From Bifidobacteriaceae bacterium (lineage in GTDB: Bacteria > Actinomycetota > Actinomycetes > Actinomycetales > WQXJ01): a DNA stretch of 54,991 bases. Positions 22,846 through 30,903 of this stretch are shown here, one piece after another (positions within the stretch are counted from its first letter, which is position 1; each line of letters starts with the position of its first letter). The notes beneath the pieces are model-generated. The model did no database searches. It worked only from the letters and a program-made list of their open reading frames with translations, and was not told where the DNA came from. Where the stretch lies: the NCBI GenBank assembly GCA_031278655.1, contig JAITJZ010000123.1:1-54991 (forward strand), given 5' to 3'. Position numbers and translations under genes: made by a program.

Positions 22846-24003
22846 ATGTCGGCAACAACCACCGCCATCAACGGCCCGGACACCAGCCCGAACACCGGCC
22901 AGCCAGCCGAACCACCGGCCAAATTTGTGCTCATAGGCGCCGGTTGGCGATCCCCCTATTACCTCAACCCGGCGCGGCGTTTCCCCGAACGCTGGCGGGT
23001 GACGTCGGTCGTGGCCCGCTCGGCGGCGCGGGCGCGGGCGGTGAGCGAACGCTGGGGAACGCCAGTCGCGCGCTCACTGGACGAGGCGCTGAACCTGGAA
23101 CGCCCCGACTTCGCGGTCGTGGCCGTGCCCTGGGCGGCGACCCCGGAATGCCTGCGCGAACTGACGGCCCTGGGCATACCCGCCCTCTCGGAAACCCCGC
23201 CCGCCCCAGACCTGCCGGGGCTGCGCGACCTGTGGCACGACATCGGACACCAAAACCTGGTCCAAGTGGCCGAGCAATACCACCGCTACCCCGGCCACCA
23301 GGCCCGCCTGGCGGTGATCGCGTCCGGGCGGATCGGGGAGGTGGGCCGGGCGTCGGTCTCATCGACGCACCAATACCACGCGATGTCGCTGATCAGGCGC
23401 TACCTTTCGGTTGGCTTCGAGGCGGCGGAGGTCACCGGCTTCGCCTCGGCCCATCCGCTGATCGACCCGATGGACCCGGCGGGCTGGCGCCCCGCCAGCG
23501 CCGAGACGCCGGTCACCACGACCTTCGCCCGGCTGCGGTTCGAGTCGGGCGGCGTGGGCCACTACGACTTCACCGACAACCAATGGTGGAACCGGCTGCG
23601 CGGCGACCGCGTGCTGGTGCGGGGCTCGCGCGGCGAAATCCGCGAGGACGAGGTCACCGCCCTGCTCGAGCCCAAGACCATCAACACGACAGCGCTGAGG
23701 CGCTGGCAAACCGGTGTCGAGATGAACCTGGAGGGCTTCGACCTGGTCCACATCTCGCTGGGCGAGGAGATCGTCTACCGCAATCCCTGGGTTGGCGGGC
23801 GGTTGGCGGACGATGAGATCGCGGTCGCGGAAATCATGGCCGGCATGGCCGGCTGGGTGCGCGGCGGATGCGGGCCGGGTGGGCCATATCCGCTGGCGGA
23901 GGGATGTCAGGATCACGCTCTGGCATTGGCGATCGACCAGTCGATCGCCGAGGGGCGGACCGTGCGCCTGGAGACGCAACCATGGGCGGCGGGCGCCAAG
24001 TGA
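22846..24003 (+). CDS. Gfo/Idh/MocA family oxidoreductase
   Basis: A 385-residue protein with an N-terminal Rossmann segment (FVLIGAGWRSPYYLN), VAVPWAATPECLREL and an SETPPAP motif in the position of the usual EKP. The canonical Lys is therefore replaced (Glu-Thr-Pro), a feature of some non-canonical members. The C-terminal domain has VSSTHQYHAMSLIRRYL and GVGHYDFTDNQWWNRLR. ATG 22846 is chosen because GAGGATGG lies just upstream and the promoter start is near 22780, which rules out the longest frame. It overlaps the glycosidase gene by 4 nt, so the two products probably act together. Confidence 0.87.
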   Translation: MSATTTAINGPDTSPNTGQPAEPPAKFVLIGAGWRSPYYLNPARRFPERWRVTSVVARSAARARAVSERWGTPVARSLDEALNLERPDFAVVAVPWAATPECLRELTALGIPALSETPPAPDLPGLRDLWHDIGHQNLVQVAEQYHRYPGHQARLAVIASGRIGEVGRASVSSTHQYHAMSLIRRYLSVGFEAAEVTGFASAHPLIDPMDPAGWRPASAETPVTTTFARLRFESGGVGHYDFTDNQWWNRLRGDRVLVRGSRGEIREDEVTALLEPKTINTTALRRWQTGVEMNLEGFDLVHISLGEEIVYRNPWVGGRLADDEIAVAEIMAGMAGWVRGGCGPGGPYPLAEGCQDHALALAIDQSIAEGRTVRLETQPWAAGAK

Positions 24004-24980
24004 GCCTCGACTACAGCGCGGTTCGCGGCTTCAACTATCAACCCAGTTGGGGCAGCACCTCGTTGGAGAATTGGCTCTACTTCGACGCGCGGCGCTTCGA
24101 GGCGGAATTGCGCCGGGGCAAACACTATTTCCCCAAATTCAACGCCGTGCGCTATTGGCTGAGTTGGGACGCCTATTTCCGCCAGCCGCGCCAATTCAAA
24201 GCCGATCTGGCCGCGGCTTTGGAGATCGCTGAGCGCTTGGAATTGAAAGTTGTGCCCTGCTTGCTGAACCGCTGGCACGACTTGTCCGGTTATGACAACG
24301 GCGGCGTTTATCTTGAGAATTTCCTCCTGCCAGAATCTTGGTGCTATTACCGCTCGGAATACCAAGCCTATGTCGAGGACATTGTCGCCACCTTCAGCGC
24401 CGACAGGCGCATCATGGTCTGGGACATCTGCAACGAGCCGTTCTCCTTTGTCGGCCCGAGCGCCGGCACGCAGCCGCTGGTCGAGGCCGAATTGGCCTGG
24501 CTGACGGAATTGTTCGAGGCCGTCAAGAGGCACGATGCCGTCACGCCGGTGGGTGTGTCGGTCCACCCCAACCACGGCCGCGAGGGCTTGGAGCGGGTGG
24601 TCCCGATCAGCGACGTGCTCCTGATACATCCGTATTTTCAGGTCCCGGAGGACCAGGCCGGCGATCAGGCGGCGCGGGACGCCTTTGCCCGGGAGGTCGA
24701 AATGATGGTCGAGGTTGGGCGGCGGGCCGGTCGCCCGGCGTTGGTCACGGAGACCTGTTGGGGGGCCGCCGATGACGCCGCCCGGGTCGACAACATGAGG
24801 TTCACCTTGGCCACGCTCAACCGTTTCGGCCTTGGCTTCATGCCCTACGCGCTGCATTACAGCCGGGTGGCCGACCTCCACCGCGAGGTTGACGGGTACG
24901 TGGGGATCGCGCGCTTCGCCGCCTTCATTGAGAAAGACGGCGCCGTCCGGGCCGGGCACCAGGCCTTCAACGACTACTGA
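24000..24980 (+). CDS. GH-A clan glycoside hydrolase (cellulase-like, cytosolic), paralogue 1
   Basis: A 326-residue TIM-barrel hydrolase. The acid/base motif WDICNEPF (Glu146) and the nucleophile motif VTETCWG (Glu251) match retaining GH5-like enzymes. FNxVRYWLSWDAYF and CLLNRWHDLSGYD surround the active site. No signal peptide, so it should act inside the cell on imported oligosaccharides or glycosides. GTG 24000 overlaps the oxidoreductase stop (GTGA) and aligns with the start of the paralogue at 25369; an ATG at 23982 is possible. The two copies are separated by a 117-codon ORF. Linkage specificity unknown. Confidence 0.87.
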   Translation: MSLDYSAVRGFNYQPSWGSTSLENWLYFDARRFEAELRRGKHYFPKFNAVRYWLSWDAYFRQPRQFKADLAAALEIAERLELKVVPCLLNRWHDLSGYDNGGVYLENFLLPESWCYYRSEYQAYVEDIVATFSADRRIMVWDICNEPFSFVGPSAGTQPLVEAELAWLTELFEAVKRHDAVTPVGVSVHPNHGREGLERVVPISDVLLIHPYFQVPEDQAGDQAARDAFAREVEMMVEVGRRAGRPALVTETCWGAADDAARVDNMRFTLATLNRFGLGFMPYALHYSRVADLHREVDGYVGIARFAAFIEKDGAVRAGHQAFNDY

Positions 24981-24992
24981 GAAAGCGACCAG

Positions 24993-25346
24993 ATGATGTC
25001 CAGCGCTGAAGCAGACGGGCCTGGGGGGCGCCCGCACCAGGACCTCGCCCGCGCGCGATCAGCCGTCAAGGGCGAGATCGAGACTTGGAAGCGGTTCGAC
25101 AGTTCCGCCGCCCAGCGGGCGGCGGCGGCCGAGGCGATCATCCACCATCAGCGTCTGATCGCTGAGATCAAGGCCGCCCATCGGGCCTTGTCCGCGGATT
25201 CGGACCAATACGACTATTGGCGCCCGGCCGCGGTCCGGGCCGCGCCGGGGGTCCCGGCCGCGCCGGCGGTCCCGGCCGCGCCGGCGCTCCCGGCCGCCTT
25301 CCCCGTCCCGCCCGGGGGCGGCGCCGAGTGCCGAGCCAACCACTGA
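24993..25346 (+). CDS. small hypothetical protein with Ala/Pro-rich tail
   Basis: A 117-residue ORF lying between the two glycosidase paralogues on the same strand, 12 nt after the first and 22 nt before the second. The N-terminal 75 residues are charged and probably helical (RARSAVKGEIETWKRFDSSA, then HHQRLIAEIKAAHRAL), ending in DSDQYDYWRP. The tail is a repeat of AAPxVP. I recognise no family. Only a weak ribosome site is visible, but the position in a tight operon supports expression. It could bind one of its neighbours; that is speculative. Confidence 0.5.
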   Translation: MMSSAEADGPGGRPHQDLARARSAVKGEIETWKRFDSSAAQRAAAAEAIIHHQRLIAEIKAAHRALSADSDQYDYWRPAAVRAAPGVPAAPAVPAAPALPAAFPVPPGGGAECRANH

Positions 25347-25368
25347 CAACCACCCGAAAGGAGTTCCC

Positions 25369-26346
25369 ATGTTGGACTATTCGCAGGTCCGGGGCTTTAA
25401 CTACCAAATGTCCCGAGGAACCACCAGCCTTGAGAATTGGCTGTACTTCGACCCCGATCTTTGGGAAGTCGAACTGCGGCGCGGCAAAGAGTACTTCCCC
25501 AAGTTCAACATGGTGCGCTATTGGCTGAGCTGGGACGCCTACTTCCGCCGGCCCGACGTCTTCAAGCGCAGCTTCGAGCAAGCCGTGGCCATAGCCGACC
25601 GGCTGGGCATCAAGGTCATGCCGTGCCTGTTCAACCGCTGGCATGACGCCTCCGGCTACGACGCCGGCGGCGTCTACACCGAGAACATCGCCCTGCCCGA
25701 GGCCTGGGGCTATTACCGGCGCGAATACCGCGCCTACGTCGCCGATTTGGCGGCCGCCCACGCCGGCGACCACCGCATCGCCATCTGGGACCTCTGCAAT
25801 GAGCCGTATTCGTACAACGAGTTGACGGACCGGACCCGTCCGCTGGTCCAGCCGGAAACCGAGTGGCTGACCGAGTTGTACCAGACCATCAAAGAATTCG
25901 ACCCGTCCACGCCGGTGGGCGTCTCGATCCACCAGCACCACGAACGCGAGGGCCTGGAATGGGTCACGCCAATCAGCGACGTGCTGCTGATCCACCCGTA
26001 TTTCATCTGCACGCCGGCGCAGATTCACGACCAAGCCATGCGCGCCGAATACATCGCCCGAGTCGACCGCATGCTGGACTACGGCCGCGAGGTCGCCAAA
26101 CCCATGCTCGCCACCGAAACCTGCTGGGGGGCGCTGCGCGACCAAGACCGCGTCGAGATCCTGCGCTTCACACTGGGGGTGCTGGCTGAGCGCAATCTTG
26201 GCTTCCTGGCGCACGCCCTGCACTATTCGCTGGTGGCGGACCTCCACGATCCGCAGGACGGGTTCGTCGGCCATTCCTACAACCTGGCCTTCACCACCAA
26301 GAGCGGCGCCCTGCGCCCCGGCCACGACATCTTCAACCGCTACTGA
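25369..26346 (+). CDS. GH-A clan glycoside hydrolase (cellulase-like, cytosolic), paralogue 2
   Basis: A 325-residue paralogue of the enzyme at 24000, with acid/base Glu145 in WDLCNEPY and nucleophile Glu250 in ATETCWG. Both share RGFNYQxS at the N terminus, ENWLYFD and LxISDVLLIHPYF. It starts from ATG with a strong AAAGGAG site. No signal peptide. Two tandem intracellular copies suggest different chain lengths or linkages of the same imported glycan. This is the last gene of the sugar island; a palindromic terminator follows. Confidence 0.89.
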   Translation: MLDYSQVRGFNYQMSRGTTSLENWLYFDPDLWEVELRRGKEYFPKFNMVRYWLSWDAYFRRPDVFKRSFEQAVAIADRLGIKVMPCLFNRWHDASGYDAGGVYTENIALPEAWGYYRREYRAYVADLAAAHAGDHRIAIWDLCNEPYSYNELTDRTRPLVQPETEWLTELYQTIKEFDPSTPVGVSIHQHHEREGLEWVTPISDVLLIHPYFICTPAQIHDQAMRAEYIARVDRMLDYGREVAKPMLATETCWGALRDQDRVEILRFTLGVLAERNLGFLAHALHYSLVADLHDPQDGFVGHSYNLAFTTKSGALRPGHDIFNRY

Positions 26347-26354
26347 CGCCAGTC

Positions 26355-26374
26355 TCCGGGAGCGCGCTCCCGGA
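26355..26374. terminator. bidirectional palindromic terminator
   Basis: TCCGGGAGCGCGCTCCCGGA is a perfect 20-bp palindrome between convergent genes, 8 nt after the glycosidase stop. Without a U-tract it resembles the I-shaped terminators common in Actinobacteria and would serve both strands. Confidence 0.65.
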
Positions 26375-26434
26375 AAGGCCTTGGCCCCGTGCCGCCAGCG
26401 CCGGTCCCAGCGTTTTTGCAGGTCAGGAGCGTTC

Positions 26435-27457
26435 TTACGCCAGGCGGCGGATGAATAGGTCGGCTAGGTCGGCCAGGATTTGTTTGACCGGGCCGGGGGG
26501 GAGGGGGGCGAGTTCGGCCTGGGCGCGGTCGGCCCAGGAGCGGGCGATCTGGCGGGCCTCGGCCAGGGCCGCCGATGACCGCAGTCGCTCGACCACGCTC
26601 GCCAGGGCGGCGTCGCTGGAGAGGTCCCCGGCGATGGCCTGGGCCAGGGCCACGTCGGGGCTGTCCGCCCGGCCTTCATCCAGCGCGCGGCGGGCGGCGG
26701 CCTCGACCAGCAGCCCGGGCATTGTCGGGACTCCCTCTCGCAGGTCCGTGCCGGGGGTCTTGCCGGTGACCTCGGTCGGGGAGGTCAGGTCGATGATGTC
26801 GTCGGCCAGTTGGAAAGCCACGCCGACGGCTTCGCCGTAGCCGACGACGGCGGCGACGGCGGACCGGTCGGCCCCGCCGAGCATCGCCCCGAAGCGGGCC
26901 GAGGTGGCGATCAGAGCGCCGGTCTTGTCCGCCAGGACACGCAGGTGGAAAGCCACCGGGTCCTCACCGGCGGCCGGCCCGGCCGTCTCGTGGATCTGGC
27001 CCAAGCACAGCCGCTCGAAGGTCTCAGCCTGCAGGCGCACCATGGCCGGCCCCAGGCCGGCCACGATCTGCGAGGCCTTGGCGAACAGCAGGTCGCCGGT
27101 CAGGATGGCGACGGACGGGCCGTAGACCTCGTGGGCGGAGGGCGCCCCGCGCCGCAGCGGCGCGTCGTCCATGACGTCATCGTGGTAGAGCGACGCCAGG
27201 TGTGTCAGCTCGACCACCACGGCGGCATCGACCACCTGATCGTTGACACCGCCGCCCAACTGCGCGGTCGCCAGCACCAGCAACGGGCGCAGGCGCTTGC
27301 CGCCGGAGCGGAGCAGGTGGGCCGAGGCGTCGGCGACCAGTTGGTCCGGCGAGGCCACGGCCTGCGCCAGCTTGGCCTCGACGGCCTCCAGGCCCGCCTC
27401 CAAGGCGGCCTCAAGTGCCGGGTCGGTCACGGCGATGGCTGGTCGCAAGGAAGCCAT
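26435..27457 (-). CDS. polyprenyl diphosphate synthase (menaquinone side chain)
   Basis: A 340-residue trans-prenyltransferase that condenses isopentenyl diphosphate units into a long-chain prenyl diphosphate. First Asp-rich motif YHDDVMDD, second QLADDIIDL, and the GGKRLRP substrate motif near residue 54 are intact. A bulky or small residue at the floor of the pocket cannot be judged here, so chain length is not predicted. It starts 22 nt after nuoN, with AAAGGG upstream, as the last gene of the menG-menJ-nuo transcription unit. Octaprenyl or related chain for menaquinone is the likely product. Confidence 0.93.
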   Translation of the reverse strand: MASLRPAIAVTDPALEAALEAGLEAVEAKLAQAVASPDQLVADASAHLLRSGGKRLRPLLVLATAQLGGGVNDQVVDAAVVVELTHLASLYHDDVMDDAPLRRGAPSAHEVYGPSVAILTGDLLFAKASQIVAGLGPAMVRLQAETFERLCLGQIHETAGPAAGEDPVAFHLRVLADKTGALIATSARFGAMLGGADRSAVAAVVGYGEAVGVAFQLADDIIDLTSPTEVTGKTPGTDLREGVPTMPGLLVEAAARRALDEGRADSPDVALAQAIAGDLSSDAALASVVERLRSSAALAEARQIARSWADRAQAELAPLPPGPVKQILADLADLFIRRLA

Positions 27458-27479
27458 GGAGCCCTTTCTGGTGGCTGGT

Positions 27480-29348
27480 TCAGGACAGGAGCTGGCTCAA
27501 TTCCTGCGTGAAATGCAGGAACCAGCCCGGCACGAGGCCCAGAACAAGCGTAAAGGCTAGGGACACCGCGATGGCAATCTGGGTCAGGCCGAGGGTGCGA
27601 ACGCCGATGCCGAGGCCCGAGCCGCCCACACCCGACCGGTCGGCGCCCAGCCCACCTGGGGACGCCCCGCCAAGGCCAGAACCGCCAAGGCCAGAACCGC
27701 CAAGGCCAGAACCGCCAAGGCCAGACCCAGCCAACGCAGACCCAGCCAGCCCAGCGGCGCCGACCTCGGCCGCGGCGCCAACCGCCGCCTCACCGCCCGG
27801 CGCCGGCTCGAAGAACATCGCCACGATGACGCGGGCGTAGAAGCACGCCGCCGCCGCCGAGCAGGCCAGGCCGATGATCGCCAGGGCCGGGGCCCCAGCC
27901 CCGAAGGCGGCCGCGAAGACCGCGAACTTGGCCACGAACCCCGATGTCAGCGGTATGCCCGCGAAGGACAGCAGGAAAATGGCGAAGGCGCCGGCCAAGA
28001 CCGGCGAGCGCCGCCCGAGCCCGCGCCATTGATCCAGGCCGGTGGCCTCGCCGCGCATGTGGCCCTCGGCGTCGACCTCGCGCACCAAGGCGATCACCCC
28101 GAAGCCGCCAACACTGGCGATCCCGTAAGTGAACAGGTAGAACAGCGAACCGGACAGCCCCTCGGCGGTCAGCGAAGTGACACCGACAAGGATGAACCCG
28201 GCGTGCGCGATGGCCGAGTAGGCCAGCAACCGTTTGACGTCCTTCTGGACCAGGCCGATGACCGTTCCGACCACCATTGTCAGGATCGCCACGGTCCACA
28301 GCACCGGTCTCAGGTCCCATTCGAGGGCCTGGAAGACGGCGTAGACAATCCGCAGGAGGGCGCCGAAGGCGGCGATCTTGGTGCAGGCCGCCATGAAGCC
28401 GGTGATCGGGGTGGGCGCGCCCTGGTAGACATCTGGCGTCCAAGAGTGGAAGGGCGCCGCGCCAACCTTGAAGAACAGGCCCACCAGCATCAGCACCACG
28501 CCGACCACCAGGATCGGGTCCAGGCCGGTCGGGGACTGGACGGCGGCGGCGATGCCGCTCAACCGCAGCGCCCCGGTGGCGCCGTAGACCCAGGCCGCGC
28601 CGAACAGGAAGAAGGCCGAGCCGAAGGCCCCCAGCAAGAAGTACTTCAGCGACGCCTCCTGCGACCAGAGGCGGCGGTGGCGGGCCATGCCGGAGAGCAG
28701 GTAGAGCGGCAGCGACAGCACCTCAAGGGCCACGAACAACGTGATCAGGTCGCCTGCGGCCGGGAACAGCATCATGCCGCCGGTGGCGAACAACACCAGC
28801 GGGTAGACGTCGGTTTGGCTGAGGCGGCGCTGGCGCGCCTTGGCCTCATATTCGGAACCGGGCACGGCCGCCGCCTGCGGCGCGAAGGCGCTCTCGCCCT
28901 GGACCGTGCGGTCGGCCACGACCAGCAGCGCCAGCAGCGCGCAGCAGGCCACCGCCAACTGCAAGTACAACGCCACGGGGTCGATGACGACAGCGCCGTC
29001 GCCGTTCAGCCCCATCGACTTGTCCGCCTCCAGGGCCAGGCGCAAGGCCATCAGCCCGGCGGCCGCCACCGCCACCAGCGCCAGGCCGGCCTGAAGGGGC
29101 CGCAGATAGGCCGGCTGGGCGGGGCCGGACGGGCGCGGGCGGCGGCGCGCCGCCGCCGCCTCGATCAGCGTCGAGACGATGGCCGCCCCCAACACGATCA
29201 CCACCGGCGACAGCGTCACCCAGTTGATCGTGATCTCGGCGCCGGCGGCAGCTGTCGCAACGCCCCCCGGCGCAACGTTCGCGGGCGGCATCGGCGGCGC
29301 GACCAGCGCGACCGGCGCGACCAGCGCGGCCAGAGATGCCGGGCTCAT
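27480..29348 (-). CDS. nuoN: NADH-quinone oxidoreductase subunit N
   Basis: A 622-residue antiporter-like proton-pumping subunit in the membrane arm. It has about 14 membrane segments and the family motifs FFKVGAAPFHSWTPDVYQGAPTP and LLAYSAIAHAGFILVG, with the conserved Lys and Glu expected for proton channels. Longer than most homologues: residues about 500-590 carry a (GLGGS)n linker before the last membrane helix, encoded by a 15-nt minisatellite. ATG overlaps the nuoM stop (ATGA). Confidence 0.97.
   Translation of the reverse strand: MSPASLAALVAPVALVAPPMPPANVAPGGVATAAAGAEITINWVTLSPVVIVLGAAIVSTLIEAAAARRRPRPSGPAQPAYLRPLQAGLALVAVAAAGLMALRLALEADKSMGLNGDGAVVIDPVALYLQLAVACCALLALLVVADRTVQGESAFAPQAAAVPGSEYEAKARQRRLSQTDVYPLVLFATGGMMLFPAAGDLITLFVALEVLSLPLYLLSGMARHRRLWSQEASLKYFLLGAFGSAFFLFGAAWVYGATGALRLSGIAAAVQSPTGLDPILVVGVVLMLVGLFFKVGAAPFHSWTPDVYQGAPTPITGFMAACTKIAAFGALLRIVYAVFQALEWDLRPVLWTVAILTMVVGTVIGLVQKDVKRLLAYSAIAHAGFILVGVTSLTAEGLSGSLFYLFTYGIASVGGFGVIALVREVDAEGHMRGEATGLDQWRGLGRRSPVLAGAFAIFLLSFAGIPLTSGFVAKFAVFAAAFGAGAPALAIIGLACSAAAACFYARVIVAMFFEPAPGGEAAVGAAAEVGAAGLAGSALAGSGLGGSGLGGSGLGGSGLGGASPGGLGADRSGVGGSGLGIGVRTLGLTQIAIAVSLAFTLVLGLVPGWFLHFTQELSQLLS
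27667..27725 (-). repeat. 15-nt coding minisatellite in nuoN
   Basis: About four tandem copies of CCGCCAAGGCCAGAA (plus strand), encoding a GLGGS repeat in the loop before the last membrane helix of NuoN. The copies are identical, so the expansion looks recent. Confidence 0.95.
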
Positions 29349-30892
29349 GGTTGGTCCCCTTCCTCATCGGCGCCGGCTAAGACCCCGGCGCCGACCAATT
29401 CGACCGTCTCGGCGGCGGGCGCGCGCAACACATCGGTCGCGGGCGACGGGATGAAGCCGAACAACAGCATCAGGGCGATCAGCGGCCCGACCGCCCACAG
29501 TTCGCGCCCGCCCAAGTCGCGCGTCCCGGCCAGGTCCTCGCGGACCGGCCCGGTGAAAATCTTCTGGTACGCGATCAGGATGTACAGGGCCGCCATGATG
29601 ACGCCAAGGGCGGCGATGACGGCCGCGGCCGGCACGCGCTGATAGGTCCCGGCCAACACCATGAACTCCGAGACGAAGGTCGACAGCCCCGGCAGCGCGA
29701 TCGCGCTCAGGCCCACCACCAGGAAAGTCCCAGCCAGCAGCGGCGTGGTCCGTTGCAGCCCGGGGCCCATCTCGGTCATGTCCTGGGTGCCACGCCGCGC
29801 TATCAAGAACCCCGCCGCCAGGAACAGCGCCCCGGTCGACAGCCCGTGGTTGACCATGTAGAAGGCTGAGCCAACCTCGGCCGTCTCGGTGAAGGCGAAG
29901 ACGCCCAGCACAATGAAACCGAAGTGGGAGACCGAGGTGTAAGCGATCATCCGCAGGATGTCCCTCTGGGCCAAGGCCAGGAAGGCGCCCCAGAAGATCG
30001 ACACCACCGCCAGGACAATGACCACCGGCGCCGCCCAGCGGGATGCGTCCGGGAACAGCGGCAGGCAAAGGGCCACCATCCCAAAGGTGCCGACCTTGTC
30101 CAAAACTCCCACCAACAAAACGGAAGTGCCGGGCCTGGCCGCCTGCGCGGCATCGGGCAACCAAGTGTGGACCGGGAACATGGGCGCCTTGACGGCGAAA
30201 GCGACAAAGAAGGCCAAGAAAATCAGGCGCTCCGCCTGGACCGAACCCCAATCGGCGCCGACCAGCGAATCGATCATGAATCCGTCCGCGCCGCCCGGGC
30301 CCTCGGTCCAGACCGCGATCACGCCGGCCAGCATCACCAGGCCGCCGGCCAGCGAGTAGACCAGGAACTTCAGCGCCGCCGCCTTGGCCGCCTTGACGCG
30401 CTCAGCGCCGCCGGCGCCGCCCCCGAAGGAGCCGATCAGGAAGTAGACGGGGATCAGCATGGCCTCGAAGACCAGGTAGAAGAAGAACACGTCGCGGGCC
30501 GCGAAGACCGCGATCATGAACGTCTCCAGGACCAGCACCAGCGCCGCGTAGTGGGCTTGCCTGGCGGGCGAGGACTGCTCGCGCCAGGCCGCCAGCAGCA
30601 CCACCGGCACCAGCAGCGCCGACAGCAGCACCAACACCAGCCCGATGCCGCCCACGCCGACCGCGTAGGAGACGCCGAAGCTCGGTATCCATTCGACCCG
30701 CTCGGCGAACTGAACGCCGCCGTCGGCGTCGAACTGGCAGGCCATGGCCACGGCCGCGGCCAGGACGGCCAACGACCAGACCAAGGCGATGACGCGGGCG
30801 TGGCGGCGGACGGCGCCGCCGCCCACCCAAACGATCAGCGCGCCCAGGCTCGGGGCCGCGATCAAGACTGTCAGCCAGGGAAAACTGTCCAT
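29345..30892 (-). CDS. nuoM: NADH-quinone oxidoreductase subunit M
   Basis: A 515-residue antiporter-like membrane subunit. LVFEAMLIPVYFLIGSFGG contains the conserved Glu of TM5, and AFAVKAPMFPVHTWLPDA has the key Lys and His residues of the proton path. ATG 30892 is preferred because AGAGGA lies 6 nt upstream; ATG 30898 is possible, while the long upstream frame overlaps nuoL and is not real. It overlaps nuoN by 4 nt. Confidence 0.96.
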   Translation of the reverse strand: MDSFPWLTVLIAAPSLGALIVWVGGGAVRRHARVIALVWSLAVLAAAVAMACQFDADGGVQFAERVEWIPSFGVSYAVGVGGIGLVLVLLSALLVPVVLLAAWREQSSPARQAHYAALVLVLETFMIAVFAARDVFFFYLVFEAMLIPVYFLIGSFGGGAGGAERVKAAKAAALKFLVYSLAGGLVMLAGVIAVWTEGPGGADGFMIDSLVGADWGSVQAERLIFLAFFVAFAVKAPMFPVHTWLPDAAQAARPGTSVLLVGVLDKVGTFGMVALCLPLFPDASRWAAPVVIVLAVVSIFWGAFLALAQRDILRMIAYTSVSHFGFIVLGVFAFTETAEVGSAFYMVNHGLSTGALFLAAGFLIARRGTQDMTEMGPGLQRTTPLLAGTFLVVGLSAIALPGLSTFVSEFMVLAGTYQRVPAAAVIAALGVIMAALYILIAYQKIFTGPVREDLAGTRDLGGRELWAVGPLIALMLLFGFIPSPATDVLRAPAAETVELVGAGVLAGADEEGDQP

Positions 30893-30903
30893 GGTCATTC
30901 CTC

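Noticed and set aside
28029-29642. 537-codon plus-strand open frame
   Set aside because: Antisense to nuoN and nuoM; composition is His/Gln/Arg-rich and typical of high-GC shadow frames.
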